From Gammaproteobacteria bacterium (GTDB lineage: Bacteria > Pseudomonadota > Gammaproteobacteria > Xanthomonadales > Marinicellaceae): a stretch of 15,214 nucleotides of DNA. The stretch lies in assembly GCA_030426705.1 (NCBI GenBank), contig JAUHXW010000027.1, positions 1 through 15,214 on the forward strand. The letters are read 5' to 3'. A program made the position numbers and the translations under genes. Shown piece by piece: positions 5,953 to 13,275 of this stretch (its first letter is position 1; every line of letters begins with the position of its first letter). A model generated the notes under the pieces. The model did no database searches, was not told the DNA's origin, and was given only the letters and a program-made list of their open reading frames with translations.

Positions 5953-6167
5953 AAGGAATGTCCTTGGGGCTTCATTCACTTTTGTTCCCGACTAAAGTGA
6001 AAGCGACCGCGGCGGACATGACTTGTAACCTCGCGCTCTTCGCCTCTGATTCGCATACACTCACGGCTTATCGCTCATTTCATCAAGGCTTCTTGCCTTC
6101 GGCAAATTGCCTTGATTCCATTCACTGCCTAACCAGCTCGGCGGGTCGAGCTATTCAGCAGCTCTCC
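5953..6167 (+). repeat. Structured intergenic repeat, copy 2 (215 bp)
   Basis: Same orientation as copy 1. The main hairpin is kept: ATGTCC (5958-5963) with GGACAT (6014-6019), and TTCACTTT (5975-5982) with AAAGTGAA (5994-6001) around the identical loop TGTTCCCGACT. Compared with copy 1 the inner stem has T-to-C on one arm and A-to-G on the facing base, so a T-A pair became C-G. The 3' part contains AGCTCG-GCGGGT-CGAGCT (6135-6152). A 65-bp block at 6065-6129, absent from copy 1, carries its own hairpin. It lies between the end of the gamma-glutamyltransferase gene and the DUF11-like gene. The ORF at 5958-6170 is a by-product of the repeat. Confidence 0.85.
6082..6116. repeat. Two-tier hairpin inside the copy-2-specific insert
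   Basis: ATCAAGGC (6082-6089) pairs perfectly with GCCTTGAT (6109-6116). Inside it TTGCC (6093-6097) pairs with GGCAA (6101-6105) around a TTC loop, leaving symmetric 3-nt internal loops (TTC and ATT). Thirteen paired positions in 35 nt are unlikely by chance and fit a structural module that can be present or absent in the repeat family. Confidence 0.75.
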
Positions 6168-6268
6168 TAAGTGATGCTTTTTTTAATAGTGCCTGTTTTT
6201 AAGTGTTGGCGCTAATCAAGAGTAGCAATGATACTAACAATGTACTAAAAAGACAATGAAATTTATCG
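6168..6268. other. Spacer between repeat copy 2 and the gamma-glutamyltransferase stop
   Basis: AT-rich, about 100 bp, on the downstream side of the gamma-glutamyltransferase gene. I see no convincing terminator hairpin, so transcription may read through into repeat copy 2. Confidence 0.4.
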
Positions 6269-7924
6269 CTAATACCCAGCAGCATGACCATCTTTGCGCG
6301 ACTCTGAGGCGCCCCAGTAAACACCATTTTCAGCTCGCATGATGGCTTGATAACCACCGTAAGGGCCGTTGGCAAATTGTATTTTATGCCCTTTTCTCAT
6401 CAACGCTCGAATGGTCTCATAAGGGTAACCTGACTCCAGATTCAAAATGCCACCATCGGTCATTTGCTCACCTGTTGGTTCGGAAGAACCGGTGTGGTGG
6501 ATTCTGGGCGCATCACCTGCTGCTTGCACATCCATACCAAAATCAATCATATTGACCACAATTTGCGCATGGCCTTGTGGTTGCATGGCACCACCCATCA
6601 AACCAAAACTCATCCAGGGCTGTTTGTCTTTGGTGATAAAAGCCGGAATGATGGTGTGAAACGGTCTTTTGCCACCGGCAAATTCATTAAAATGCCCTGC
6701 TTCCAGTGAAAACATTTCACCTCGATCTTGCAAGATAAAGCCCAAACCAGGAGGGGTCATGCCAGAACCCATGCCACGGTAATTGCTTTGAATCAAAGAA
6801 ACCATATTGCCCTCACTGTCTGCGGTGGTCAGGTAAATGGTGTCACCGTGGCTTAAGGCCACATGACCAGCCGGATAGTGTTTGCCCGATTTATCGGGGT
6901 TAATCAATATGGCGCGTTTTTTGGCGTATTTTTTGGAAATCAATTCGGCAACAGGAAGTTGGTTGAAAGCTGGATCAGCATAGTATTTGGCCCGGTCTTC
7001 AAAAGCCAACTTTTTGGCTTCTGTGAACACGTGCACATACTCAGCAGAATCGTGGCCCATCGATGCTAAATCAAACTGCTCCAGAATGTTTAATATCTGC
7101 AAAGCAGCAATGCCTTGACCATTGGGTGGTAATTCCCACACATCAAAACCGCGGTAGTTGGTGCTGACCGGCTCAACCCATTCACCCTGGTGACTCGCCA
7201 GATCTTCATAACTCAAAAAACCACCATTGGCTTGCATATAATCGGCGATGGTGTGGGCGATTTGGCCCTGGTAAAAAGCATCCCGTCCTTTGTCAGCAAT
7301 GGTTTTCAAAGTATTGGCCAAATGGGGGTTCTGCCAAATGTCCCCTTCTTTGGGCGCTTTGCCATCAAGGGTGAACTGTTCGGTAAACCCTGGGTATTTG
7401 CTTAACAAGGGCACCGACCGATTCCAGTAATAAGCAATCAATTGCGATACCGGAAAGCCTTTTTCAGCATAACTGATGGCCGGTTGTAACACCTGTTTCA
7501 TGGGCATGTTGCCAAACTTTTGGTGTAACTGAAACCAGCCGTCAACTGTACCCGGAACAGAGACAGGCAACGGCCCATGCGAAGGAATTTTTTCATAGCC
7601 ATTGTCGGTAAACCATTGTCTGCTGAGTGATTTGGGTGAACGACCAGAGCCGTTGAAGCCATACAGTTTTTTGCTTTTGGCATCCCAAACTATGGCAAAA
7701 AGATCACCACCAATGCCATTGCCGGTTGGCTCAACCAAACCCAAAGTGGCATTGGCTGCTATCGCCGCATCAATGGCGTTACCACCTTTTCGCATCACCT
7801 CAAGTGCCACTTGTGTCGCCAACGGTTGTGAAGTGGCTGCCATGCCTTCTGTAGCCAACACCGGAGACCGGGTAGCAAAAGGAAAACCGGTGACCCGGTC
7901 AGCTGCTTGCAAATTTGTCAGCAT
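6269..7924 (-). CDS. Gamma-glutamyltransferase-family enzyme (Ntn hydrolase)
   Basis: Autoprocessing N-terminal-nucleophile hydrolase related to gamma-glutamyltranspeptidase, which cleaves or transfers gamma-glutamyl groups from glutathione-like substrates. The 551 residues cover the family from 'MAATSQPLATQVALEVMRKG' to 'MRAENGVYWGASESRKDGHAAGY'. Self-cleavage should occur before Thr362 in 'HGDTIYLTTADSEGN', giving subunits of about 361 and 190 residues; 'GKRPFHTIIPAF' and 'GLMGGAMQPQGHAQ' form the small-subunit active site. The motif is DTIYLTTAD rather than TTHxSVVD of classical Ggt, placing it in the broad GGT-like group, so substrates may differ and I give no symbol. No signal peptide is visible, suggesting a cytoplasmic enzyme. 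The ATG at 7924 lacks a Shine-Dalgarno sequence and overlaps a tiny upstream frame. Confidence 0.88.
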   Translation of the reverse strand: MLTNLQAADRVTGFPFATRSPVLATEGMAATSQPLATQVALEVMRKGGNAIDAAIAANATLGLVEPTGNGIGGDLFAIVWDAKSKKLYGFNGSGRSPKSLSRQWFTDNGYEKIPSHGPLPVSVPGTVDGWFQLHQKFGNMPMKQVLQPAISYAEKGFPVSQLIAYYWNRSVPLLSKYPGFTEQFTLDGKAPKEGDIWQNPHLANTLKTIADKGRDAFYQGQIAHTIADYMQANGGFLSYEDLASHQGEWVEPVSTNYRGFDVWELPPNGQGIAALQILNILEQFDLASMGHDSAEYVHVFTEAKKLAFEDRAKYYADPAFNQLPVAELISKKYAKKRAILINPDKSGKHYPAGHVALSHGDTIYLTTADSEGNMVSLIQSNYRGMGSGMTPPGLGFILQDRGEMFSLEAGHFNEFAGGKRPFHTIIPAFITKDKQPWMSFGLMGGAMQPQGHAQIVVNMIDFGMDVQAAGDAPRIHHTGSSEPTGEQMTDGGILNLESGYPYETIRALMRKGHKIQFANGPYGGYQAIMRAENGVYWGASESRKDGHAAGY

Positions 7925-7958
7925 TTGATGGTGTTTTTTTTCATGATATCAGTTACTT

Positions 7959-7987
7959 TTGTTTTGTGAGAACGTAATGATTATAAT
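7959..7987 (+). promoter_or_regulatory. Probable promoter of the 8012-9137 gene pair
   Basis: A perfect -10 TATAAT (7982-7987) is preceded, with 17-bp spacing, by TTGTTT (7959-7964; three of six -35 bases). A start at about 7994 would give an 18-nt leader before the ATG at 8012. The -10 lies inside the 10-bp palindrome GATTATAATC (7979-7988), so TATAAT also reads on the minus strand toward the gamma-glutamyltransferase gene, but no -35 fits on that side. Confidence 0.55.
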
Positions 7988-8011
7988 CGAATTTTTTAAA
8001 CAGGCTTCATT

Positions 8012-8554
8012 ATGTCAGATCAAAACTACAGCAAAAATGGGTTGTTGAATTTTCTCAAAGAGGCAGCCGTCACTGGCATCATGAACCCTGGCGTGGCCAG
8101 AAGTCGTAAAACTGCAGCTGAAAAACTGTTGGATCATGTGACTGCTGAGGAGCGCATAAATCTACGAATACTTGATGTCGATGAGCTGTGCTCACGCATC
8201 CACAAAATGGAAGATTCATCGATTCGCGAAGAAGCCATGAACCTGTACAACACCCGTCTGAAATCGGCCATGACCGATTATTTTCAATGGCTTGAACACC
8301 CAGAGTCATTCACATCCTCGGGCAGCAACATGGCGCCGGCCAAACAGGTACAAAAAAGAGACCAGGAAGAACAGCGAGCGCTTGAATCGATAGCGCTGCA
8401 CCACGCCGGCACCCAGGATGACATCATTCCCATACCGCTGCGCGAAGATTTAATAGTCTATTTACAAGGCTTGCCACTGAACCTGACCGCCAAAGAGGCC
8501 AACAAAATTGTCAATGTGGTCAAAGCCTACGTGCAGGGAGATGAAGATGAATAA
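8012..8554 (+). CDS. Unknown protein resembling an integrase core-binding (SAM-like) domain
   Basis: I do not recognise a named family. The 180-residue protein is soluble, has no signal peptide and looks largely helical. Residues about 8-97, including 'GLLNFLKEAAVTGIMNPGVA' and 'LYNTRLKSAMTDYFQWLEHP', have the look of a four-helix core-binding domain from tyrosine recombinases, but no catalytic domain follows. After a charged linker (about 100-135) comes 'IPIPLREDLIVYLQGLPLNL' then 'TAKEANKIVNVVKAY', a small strand-helix tail often found at the C-terminus of DNA-binding and regulatory proteins. DNA binding is therefore possible, as inference only. It starts behind a good -10 box, has a weak ribosome-binding site, and overlaps the next gene by 8 bp. 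Confidence 0.6.
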   Translation: MSDQNYSKNGLLNFLKEAAVTGIMNPGVARSRKTAAEKLLDHVTAEERINLRILDVDELCSRIHKMEDSSIREEAMNLYNTRLKSAMTDYFQWLEHPESFTSSGSNMAPAKQVQKRDQEEQRALESIALHHAGTQDDIIPIPLREDLIVYLQGLPLNLTAKEANKIVNVVKAYVQGDEDE

Positions 8555-9137
8555 ATGGTTGATGTATGCACCGATGGCCGTTTTTGGTTTAACCGCCTTT
8601 TTCCTGTTTCGCTATTTTATGCACGGCAATGAAGTCAACGCTTTTCGCGATAACATTGTGCCGGAATTGATTGGTTTTTGTTTGGAAGGATTTTTCTGGA
8701 TTGGCCTGTTGTCTTATTTTCAAAAATCACGTGAGATGCAACGTAAGAACGAATTGTGGCTGTCACTGCGCGGCTCCTTGCGCAGTTTTTTGTCCTACCT
8801 TGATATTGGCTTTCTTGACCAACATGCAGAGCCGATGCCATCAGTGGTACTGGAAAAAGACCCCAATATTGTGCCGCGTTTTATTGAACAAATTGAAAAC
8901 CAGGAAATGGACCTGGAAAGTATGGTTTGTCTGAAAAAAACCTCAATCCATTCTTTGTCTTTGGTTCGTGATTTGGTACCGGTGGCTGCACAACTCAGTG
9001 CTTCGCACATGCGCTGGTGGATTGCCATCACCGATTCAATGCGCCAATTGGCCGATGCCAACGACCGCGAACACATTGAGAAAAGCACCTTGTTGCTGTT
9101 GAAAAATATTCAGGAATTTGATGCGTTGGAGTATTGA
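8547..9137 (+). CDS. Unknown two-helix membrane protein
   Basis: Function not recognised. I start at the ATG at 8547 (196 residues) because GGGAG at 8536-8540 is six bases upstream; the ATG at 8541 directly touches that site. The start lies inside the end of the preceding gene (8-bp overlap), so the two are an operon and probably translationally coupled. Two hydrophobic helices lie at about residues 5-24 and 37-56 ('VPELIGFCLEGFFWIGLLSY'), followed by a ~140-residue hydrophilic, mostly helical domain that is probably cytoplasmic ('QKSREMQRKNELWLSLRG' is basic and directly follows the second helix). No catalytic motif is visible. The layout, two membrane helices plus a soluble helical domain, would suit an anchor or sensor working with the upstream protein; this is inference. 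Confidence 0.65.
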   Translation: MNKWLMYAPMAVFGLTAFFLFRYFMHGNEVNAFRDNIVPELIGFCLEGFFWIGLLSYFQKSREMQRKNELWLSLRGSLRSFLSYLDIGFLDQHAEPMPSVVLEKDPNIVPRFIEQIENQEMDLESMVCLKKTSIHSLSLVRDLVPVAAQLSASHMRWWIAITDSMRQLADANDREHIEKSTLLLLKNIQEFDALEY

Positions 9138-9155
9138 AAAAGTATTTTGAAGTTA

Positions 9156-9186
9156 TGGAGACTTTTACTCGCTGTAAAAGTCTCCA
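9156..9186. terminator. 13-bp perfect hairpin between convergent genes
   Basis: TGGAGACTTTTAC (9156-9168) and GTAAAAGTCTCCA (9174-9186) pair perfectly around the loop TCGCT. It lies between the stop of the membrane protein (9137) and that of the beta-propeller gene (9201), where a bidirectional terminator is expected. There is no T run after it on either strand, so it may work as a roadblock or mRNA 3'-end stabiliser rather than a classical intrinsic terminator. Confidence 0.65.
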
Positions 9187-9200
9187 CAGATGGCGCCGAA

Positions 9201-12200
9201 TCAATGATGAATAAATCCACCATTGATGAGCCAGGCTTTGTTGACTTGCTGGGTTGCCAGTCCCATGCCATTTTTTTCATTCCAGGTGGCGCGATCCTGT
9301 AACTTAATGGCAGCATCGTCACCCAAAGCTTTGTTCAAAGCAGGCAATTGTTTGTCCAATAGCTGTTGTCCATCTTCCCATGCAGATTCAACATCCTTAA
9401 TCAGCTTTTCTGCTAACTGATATTGGGTTTGACTTGGACGCCCAGAATAACCCACCACTTGTCCAAACAAGGTGCCTAACTGCTCCCGCAATTTAGACTC
9501 TCCGGTAATCATACCTACTTTGGTTGCCGTGTAGCGGGCATTCAATTTGTCAAAAGCTGTTTTGAACTGATTGGCTTTTTTCTGAGCTGACTTACTCAAT
9601 TCCTTGTGTTCATCAAGCTGGGTAACCACATCTTTAAGCTGACTCAATTTAAACGTCAAATCATTGATGGCATCGTACAACTGCATCGACAGTTTTTGCT
9701 GTACCAGACGATCTTCCTTGCTATGCTCAGAACGTGGATCAGGCACCAAATCTACAGTCGAATAGTATTTTTTCTTGCCTTTAATTAATTCAACTTTATA
9801 AGTACCTTCAGCCACCCTGGGACCCACAAAACCAGGCACCAGAGAAGTGGATGGTGGGAACTTGGGTGCTTTCAAACGCATCGGCCAGTCAACCCGGTTG
9901 ATACCTCGACGCTTGCCTGCCACCAATGTGGTGATGACTTTGTCATTGTCATCCAGAATGTTGATTTTCATGTCGCCAAACATGTGACGTTTTTTCAAAT
10001 AGTATGAAATCACCGCCACTTCTGATGGGTTGTCCCCAATAAAGTCATCGCCACCGGAAAAGCTTTGCAACGCTCCACCTTCAACCATGATTGAAGGCCT
10101 GGAAGGTAACATCACCACATTTTCAGCGAGCTTTTCCTGCGTCAAGGCACGCAATGGAGAAATGTCATCGATGATATAAACACCCCGGCCATGGGTGGCC
10201 AGAATCACATCATGCTCTGTTGGATGAATGACCAAATCGTGGACTGCCACCTTGGGTAGATTTTCCTTGAAACGGGCCCAATTGGCACCTGCGTCCATAC
10301 TGATGTACAAGCCCAATTCAGTACCTAAAAACAACAAGTCAGGATTGACCCGGTCCTGTTTCAGTACCCAGGCATAACCCAGCTTTTCAGCACCCAGTTT
10401 TTGCCAGCTTTGACCATAATCATCGGTTCTGTATGTGTAAGTTTTCATGTCGCCGGTGCGGTGTCCGTCAAAGGTCACAAAAGCAGTACCAGCCTCGTGA
10501 AATCCTGTGGTGATTCGAGACACCCAAGTACCCTTGGGCACACTTTTGATGTTTTTGCCTACATTCTGCCATTGCTTGCCTCCATCACGACTGACATGAA
10601 CCAAACCATCATCTGTTCCCACCCATAAGAGTTCTGAATCAAGTAAAGATTCCGCAATGGTGTAAATGGTCGCATTGTTTTCAGCGGTAGAATTATCAAT
10701 GGTGATGCCACCGGTACTGGCTTGCCGCTGTCTTTTGGGATCATCAGTGGTCAAATCAGGAGAAATGGTCTCCCATGATTCACCTCGATCGGTTGACTGA
10801 TGCAAATATTGTGAACCGTAGTAAATGGTGCCTGGTTTGGCTTCACTCACCAACAGCGGTGTGTTCCAATTAAAGCGCAAGGGTTCCTCATCTTCTGTGG
10901 CCACAGGAGGGATGTTTTTGAGCTCTCCCACTGTGCGATTCAAACGCAGTAATTTACCACCCTGGTATTCTGAATAAATGACGTTATGATCCTGTTTGTC
11001 AACAAAGGCCCAAAAGCCATCACCCATGCCGATGGAGTTCCAATCCCCGGGTTTGATACCACCGGGTGCACGTGAGGGACCTTCCCAGGATCCATTGTCC
11101 TGCAAACCACCGTAAACATGGTAAGGCCATTGGCTATCATGTGACACGTGGTAAAACTGGCTGACTGGCAACGCACCAACCATGCGCCAATTGCCACCTT
11201 TATTGTAACTGATATAAACACCTCCATCGGTACCCAGAATCAACTGATTCGGGTTGCTTTCATTGATCCACAAAGCATGATGATCTGGGTGAACAGGAAA
11301 GTTAAAACCACCAGAAAACATGGAACTGAAAGACGCCCCACCATCGACACTGGTTACTGTGATGTAACTGGGCTTATAAACCCGTTCTGGGTCTTTGGGA
11401 TCAACTTTAAGTTCACCAAAATAAAAGGGGCGCATTTGAACCATGCCGGCATTCGATTTTTTTTGCCAGCTTTTACCCATATCATCTGATCGATACAAAG
11501 CCGTGTCAGTTGACTCTACTGTGGCATAAATGGTGGTGCTTTGAGAGTCAGCAATGGCCAGTGCAATTCGGCCTTTTTCGTTTTCAGGCAATCCGTTGGT
11601 CAGTTCTTGCCAGCTGTCTCCACCATCAACTGAACGGTATAAGCCACTGCCTTCACCGCCTGAAGTAAAATAATCAGGATAGCGTCTGAATTCCCACATG
11701 CCCGCATAGATGATGTTTGGGTTGTTTGGATCCATCACCAAATCAGAACACCCTGTAGAAGCATTGAGGTACAGCACCTTTTCCCAGGTTTTTCCCTGGT
11801 CAGTGGTGCGATACACGCCCCGATCCGCTGAATCATTCCACAATGCGCCAGTGGCACAAACAAAAGCCGTATCACTTGATTGATTACTGACTTCAATAGC
11901 CGCAATGCGTTCAGTGCCCTCGAGGCCCAAATGTTGCCATTTATCACCACCGTCAGCGGACAGGTAAACACCATCACCAACCGAAACCGTGTTACGAACC
12001 CATGACTCTCCGGTTCCGACCCATACCATGTCGGGATTGTTGTCATCAACCTGAACCGCACCTATGGATTGGTTATGTTCATCAAAAATGGGGTCAAAGC
12101 CAATGCCCCCATCCCTGGATTTCCATAAACCGCCACTGGCCGTACCCACATATATAACAGGCAAATCACCATGAGTGGCATCCAAAGCAGAAATGCGTCC

Positions 12201-12332
12201 ACTCATCACCGCCGGACCAATTGACCTGGCCTGCAGCCCACCAAAGGTGTATGAATCAATTTTAACGGGCTTGGTCATGCCTGTGGCAGGCAGCAATAAA
12301 CTCGCCAATAAAAAACTGTTTATTCTTTTCAT
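9201..12332 (-). CDS. Exported Asp-box beta-propeller protein (VPS10/sortilin type)
   Basis: Large exported protein often annotated as 'glycosyl hydrolase' or 'BNR/VPS10 repeat protein'; I see no proof of glycosidase activity. I choose the ATG at 12332 (1043 residues) because MKRINSFLLASLLLPATG is a signal peptide with an AGGTAAG site upstream, whereas the frame open to 12440 overlaps the previous gene. Residues about 40-725 carry about eleven Asp-box repeats of the S-x-D-x-G-x-x-W/F type (for example SRDGGIGF, SADGGDKW, SVDGGDSW, STDRGESW, SRDGGKQW, SMDAGANW), which make sialidase/sortilin-like propellers. 'ATHGRGVYIIDDISPLRAL' closes the propeller. A beta domain and then a long helical region (about 840-1010) follow. 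Its gene begins 13 bp after the LolA-fold gene, so both are probably made and exported together. Confidence 0.85.
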   Translation of the reverse strand: MKRINSFLLASLLLPATGMTKPVKIDSYTFGGLQARSIGPAVMSGRISALDATHGDLPVIYVGTASGGLWKSRDGGIGFDPIFDEHNQSIGAVQVDDNNPDMVWVGTGESWVRNTVSVGDGVYLSADGGDKWQHLGLEGTERIAAIEVSNQSSDTAFVCATGALWNDSADRGVYRTTDQGKTWEKVLYLNASTGCSDLVMDPNNPNIIYAGMWEFRRYPDYFTSGGEGSGLYRSVDGGDSWQELTNGLPENEKGRIALAIADSQSTTIYATVESTDTALYRSDDMGKSWQKKSNAGMVQMRPFYFGELKVDPKDPERVYKPSYITVTSVDGGASFSSMFSGGFNFPVHPDHHALWINESNPNQLILGTDGGVYISYNKGGNWRMVGALPVSQFYHVSHDSQWPYHVYGGLQDNGSWEGPSRAPGGIKPGDWNSIGMGDGFWAFVDKQDHNVIYSEYQGGKLLRLNRTVGELKNIPPVATEDEEPLRFNWNTPLLVSEAKPGTIYYGSQYLHQSTDRGESWETISPDLTTDDPKRQRQASTGGITIDNSTAENNATIYTIAESLLDSELLWVGTDDGLVHVSRDGGKQWQNVGKNIKSVPKGTWVSRITTGFHEAGTAFVTFDGHRTGDMKTYTYRTDDYGQSWQKLGAEKLGYAWVLKQDRVNPDLLFLGTELGLYISMDAGANWARFKENLPKVAVHDLVIHPTEHDVILATHGRGVYIIDDISPLRALTQEKLAENVVMLPSRPSIMVEGGALQSFSGGDDFIGDNPSEVAVISYYLKKRHMFGDMKINILDDNDKVITTLVAGKRRGINRVDWPMRLKAPKFPPSTSLVPGFVGPRVAEGTYKVELIKGKKKYYSTVDLVPDPRSEHSKEDRLVQQKLSMQLYDAINDLTFKLSQLKDVVTQLDEHKELSKSAQKKANQFKTAFDKLNARYTATKVGMITGESKLREQLGTLFGQVVGYSGRPSQTQYQLAEKLIKDVESAWEDGQQLLDKQLPALNKALGDDAAIKLQDRATWNEKNGMGLATQQVNKAWLINGGFIHH

Positions 12333-12345
12333 CTGACTTACCTGC

Positions 12346-13107
12346 TTAGTCTTTGACTTCAGCAGTTTCAGCTGTACTTTCAACAGCAGGCATAGCAAAC
12401 AGTGAATCATCAACATCGATGTTAAATTCAACCTTTTCAAAACTCAGGTTTTGAGCAGGTGCACCATTGATTTTCACCGCCATGCTGTGAGCAACCGGCG
12501 AGTCATATTCGCCCACTTGTTTGTAGTCGCTGTAATAGGTCTCAGCTTCTACTTCTTGACCCATGGCTTTCATTTTTGCCCGACTCATCACCTCTAACTT
12601 AAATTCTTCATCGAGGAAAACATGAATCACATCACCGTTTTTCTTGGTGGCTTTGATTTCAATCACAGGCGTACCTTCTATCTCAGTGTTACCAACCAAC
12701 TCCAAAGTGGTGCCTTTGGCTTCAGCATTAATCAATGGGCCTTGAATATCTGCCTGATCTTTGATCTGTTTCAACTCATCTTCACTCATGACAACGGGTT
12801 CTTTTTTGCCCATAAATGGCATCACCTGCCAACCCTTTTCGCCATCAAATGCCTGGATGCCTTTCATGCCTTGTAACTCAAAAGTGGTGTAAATTTTATT
12901 GGGCGCTTTGAAAGTAAAAGCAAAAGGAGCTTCCATGGGTCCCATCATCATTTTTCCGGTGGTTTTCATGGTTTTCGTACTTTCTATGGCCTCCATACCA
13001 CCCCTTGCCTCTACGTATTCAGCCAGCACTTCGTCCAAAGATTGGTCTGCTGTGGCCACCATTGAAGTCCCTAACAGACCTGCCAATAAAACGATTCTAT
13101 TTTTCAT
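12346..13107 (-). CDS. Exported LolA-fold (outer-membrane lipoprotein-sorting-like) protein
   Basis: The 253-residue protein has a signal peptide (MKNRIVLLAGLLGTSMVATA, cleavage likely before Asp21) and then 'LAEYVEARGGMEAIESTKTM', the opening helix typical of periplasmic proteins with the half-barrel fold of LolA/LppX. Strands such as 'TTGKMMMGPMEAPFAFTFKA', 'KGIQAFDGEKGWQVMPFMGK' and 'HVFLDEEFKLEVMSRAKMKA' continue the fold to about residue 235; the last ~15 residues are acidic and probably disordered. The family commonly binds lipids or lipoprotein acyl chains, but no cargo can be assigned here. The ATG is preceded by GAGGAG. It is the first gene of a two-gene unit with the VPS10-type propeller gene, suggesting a shared task at the cell surface. 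Confidence 0.75.
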   Translation of the reverse strand: MKNRIVLLAGLLGTSMVATADQSLDEVLAEYVEARGGMEAIESTKTMKTTGKMMMGPMEAPFAFTFKAPNKIYTTFELQGMKGIQAFDGEKGWQVMPFMGKKEPVVMSEDELKQIKDQADIQGPLINAEAKGTTLELVGNTEIEGTPVIEIKATKKNGDVIHVFLDEEFKLEVMSRAKMKAMGQEVEAETYYSDYKQVGEYDSPVAHSMAVKINGAPAQNLSFEKVEFNIDVDDSLFAMPAVESTAETAEVKD

Positions 13108-13275
13108 GCGGTTTACTCCTCGTCAGTAAAAAAACAAACATTCTAGCAATCTCTCAGCCAGAAAAAAGTGCTAGAGGTCACGGTCCATGTCAATGTGGAA
13201 GGAATTCCATGACTTACTGCAGTGTTGTGTAATTGCTCTGTCAGATAAAATACTCATTTTTATTCGAGCCTTGTC
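13108..13275. promoter_or_regulatory. Divergent promoter region for the LolA-fold and serine hydrolase genes
   Basis: For the minus-strand unit, TAGAAT (complement of 13140-13145) is a good -10 sequence 33 bp from the ATG, but no proper -35 precedes it. For the plus strand, TAAAAT (13246-13251) with a TTGTGT 15 bp upstream (13225-13230) is a possible promoter for the gene at 13276. A short palindromic patch around GGAATTCC (13200-13207) lies between them. None of these is strong. Confidence 0.35.

Noticed and set aside
4189..6167. Repeats as integron attC sites or insertion-sequence ends
   Set aside because: No paired GTTRRRY/RYYYAAC core sites in the right arrangement, no integrase or transposase in the window, no terminal inverted repeats and no target duplication that I can see.
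5958..6170. 70-codon plus-strand ORF over repeat copy 2
   Set aside because: Same argument as for copy 1; no independent ribosome-binding site, and the frame runs through the inserted hairpin module.
8508..8546. 13-residue N-terminal extension of the membrane protein
   Set aside because: It lies within the preceding gene; GGGAG at 8536-8540 fits the ATG at 8547.
12333..12440. 36-residue N-terminal extension of the propeller protein
   Set aside because: It overlaps the upstream gene, and the signal peptide begins at the ATG at 12332, which has a ribosome-binding site.
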